DNA from: JBFIHZ01 sp041601535
Lineage (GTDB): Bacteria; Pseudomonadota; Gammaproteobacteria; Xanthomonadales; SZUA-36
Assembly (NCBI GenBank): GCA_041601535.1
Contig: JBFIHZ010000243.1
Coordinates: 1 to 6,663 of the forward strand
Direction of reading: 5' to 3'
DNA length: 6,663 bases
Shown: piece by piece, positions 6,151-6,663 of the stretch
Numbering within the stretch: position 1 is the stretch's first letter
How the letters are laid out: every line of letters starts with the position of its first letter
Notes under the pieces: generated by a model
Database searches by the model: none
What the model was told of the DNA's origin: nothing
The model's input: only the letters and a program-made list of their open reading frames with translations
Program-made: the position numbers and the translations under genes

Positions 6151-6663
6151 ATGGGAGGTCTGGCAAGAAAACTGGTCACTGACCTTTTCCACCGGGGCGG
6201 CATCGCCATTGACGGGCCCAACCCCTGGGATATACAGGTGCATCACCCCAGATTTTACCGCCGCGTGATAACCGGTGGGTCACTGGGCTTCGGCGAGGCC
6301 TACATGGACGGCGACTGGGATGTGGAGAGTCTCGACATGCTGATGCGCCGGATCATCCGCATGAAACTGACACAAAGCGCGCTGGTGCGCTTCAACCGCA
6401 TCTGGCTGGATCTTAAAGCGCGGCTGGTCAACCTGCAGTCACGCAAGGGCTCGCTGGCCATTGCCGAGACCCATTACGATCTTGATCACCGCCTGTACCA
6501 GCAGATCCTGGGGCCTTACAACCAGTACACCTGTTGCTTTTTCAACCGTGCCAGAAGCCTGGAAGAAGCTGAAAAAGAAAAACTGGAAATGATCTGCAAC
6601 AAGCTGGACCTGCAAGCCGGCGACAAGGTGCTGGACGTAGGCTGTGGCTGGGGCGGCTTCGCA
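6151..6663 (+). CDS. cfa: Cyclopropane-fatty-acyl-phospholipid synthase (3' part beyond window)
   Basis: Membrane-associated methyltransferase that uses S-adenosylmethionine to turn cis double bonds of phospholipid acyl chains into cyclopropane rings, usually on entry to stationary phase or under acid or solvent stress. The 171 visible residues align well with the N-terminal part of E. coli Cfa: GIAIDG (17-22), GGSLGFGEAYMDGDW (42-56), RLVNLQS (91-97), THYDLD (107-112) and NQYTC (124-128). Cys128 corresponds to active-site Cys139 of E. coli. The window ends in the SAM-binding loop VLDVGCGWGGFA (160-171). Its N-terminus is about 11 residues shorter than in E. coli. The ATG at 6151 is preceded by GGGGAG (6141-6146) with a 4-nt spacer, and the conserved region begins soon after, which supports the start. 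Roughly 200 C-terminal residues, including the other bicarbonate-site residues, lie outside. It is divergent from the SDR operon, so co-regulation is possible but unproven. Confidence 0.95.
   Translation, partial: MGGLARKLVTDLFHRGGIAIDGPNPWDIQVHHPRFYRRVITGGSLGFGEAYMDGDWDVESLDMLMRRIIRMKLTQSALVRFNRIWLDLKARLVNLQSRKGSLAIAETHYDLDHRLYQQILGPYNQYTCCFFNRARSLEEAEKEKLEMICNKLDLQAGDKVLDVGCGWGGFA

Noticed and set aside
5784..6268. Small plus-strand open frames across the SDR start, the intergenic region and the cfa start
   Set aside because: They lack ribosome sites and domains, and overlap the true SDR and cfa starts out of frame.
1..6663. CRISPR array, insertion sequence, prophage, toxin-antitoxin or other defence system
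   Set aside because: No regularly spaced repeats, transposase, integrase, terminal inverted repeats or tRNA are visible; all the large genes are ordinary metabolic or envelope families.

Overview
The window comes from a GC-rich Gram-negative bacterium. A TonB-dependent outer-membrane receptor, a lipoprotein esterase with a lipobox, and an E. coli-type cyclopropane fatty acid synthase all imply an outer membrane and a proteobacterial envelope. A gammaproteobacterium, possibly an environmental or marine one, is my best guess; I cannot name a genus from the sequence alone.

Four genes are read leftward on the minus strand. From upstream to downstream they are: an SDR oxidoreductase (5148-5954), an MDR-family zinc-free quinone oxidoreductase (4135-5121), an exported type-B carboxylesterase (2522-4135) and a TonB-dependent receptor (2384 to beyond the left edge). 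The first three are tightly packed: 26 bp between SDR and MDR, and an overlapping stop/start between MDR and esterase. They are very probably one transcription unit. The receptor follows after a 137-bp AT-rich gap that may hold a weak terminator, a promoter and a 12-bp palindrome, so it may have its own control while sharing the function.

On the plus strand a cyclopropane-fatty-acyl-phospholipid synthase gene (cfa, from 6151) starts divergently after a 196-bp intergenic region and runs off the right edge at its SAM-binding motif.

The minus-strand genes suggest an uptake-and-degrade unit. The receptor would import an ester-bearing or hydrophobic compound, the esterase would hydrolyse it at the outer membrane or in the periplasm, and the cytoplasmic SDR and MDR enzymes would carry out redox steps on the released alcohol, ketone or enone. 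The substrate is not determined by the sequence. I found no mobile element, CRISPR array, tRNA or rRNA, and no clearly new type of system. The most useful leads are the operon logic, the GGAX-type esterase and the two regulatory intergenic regions.
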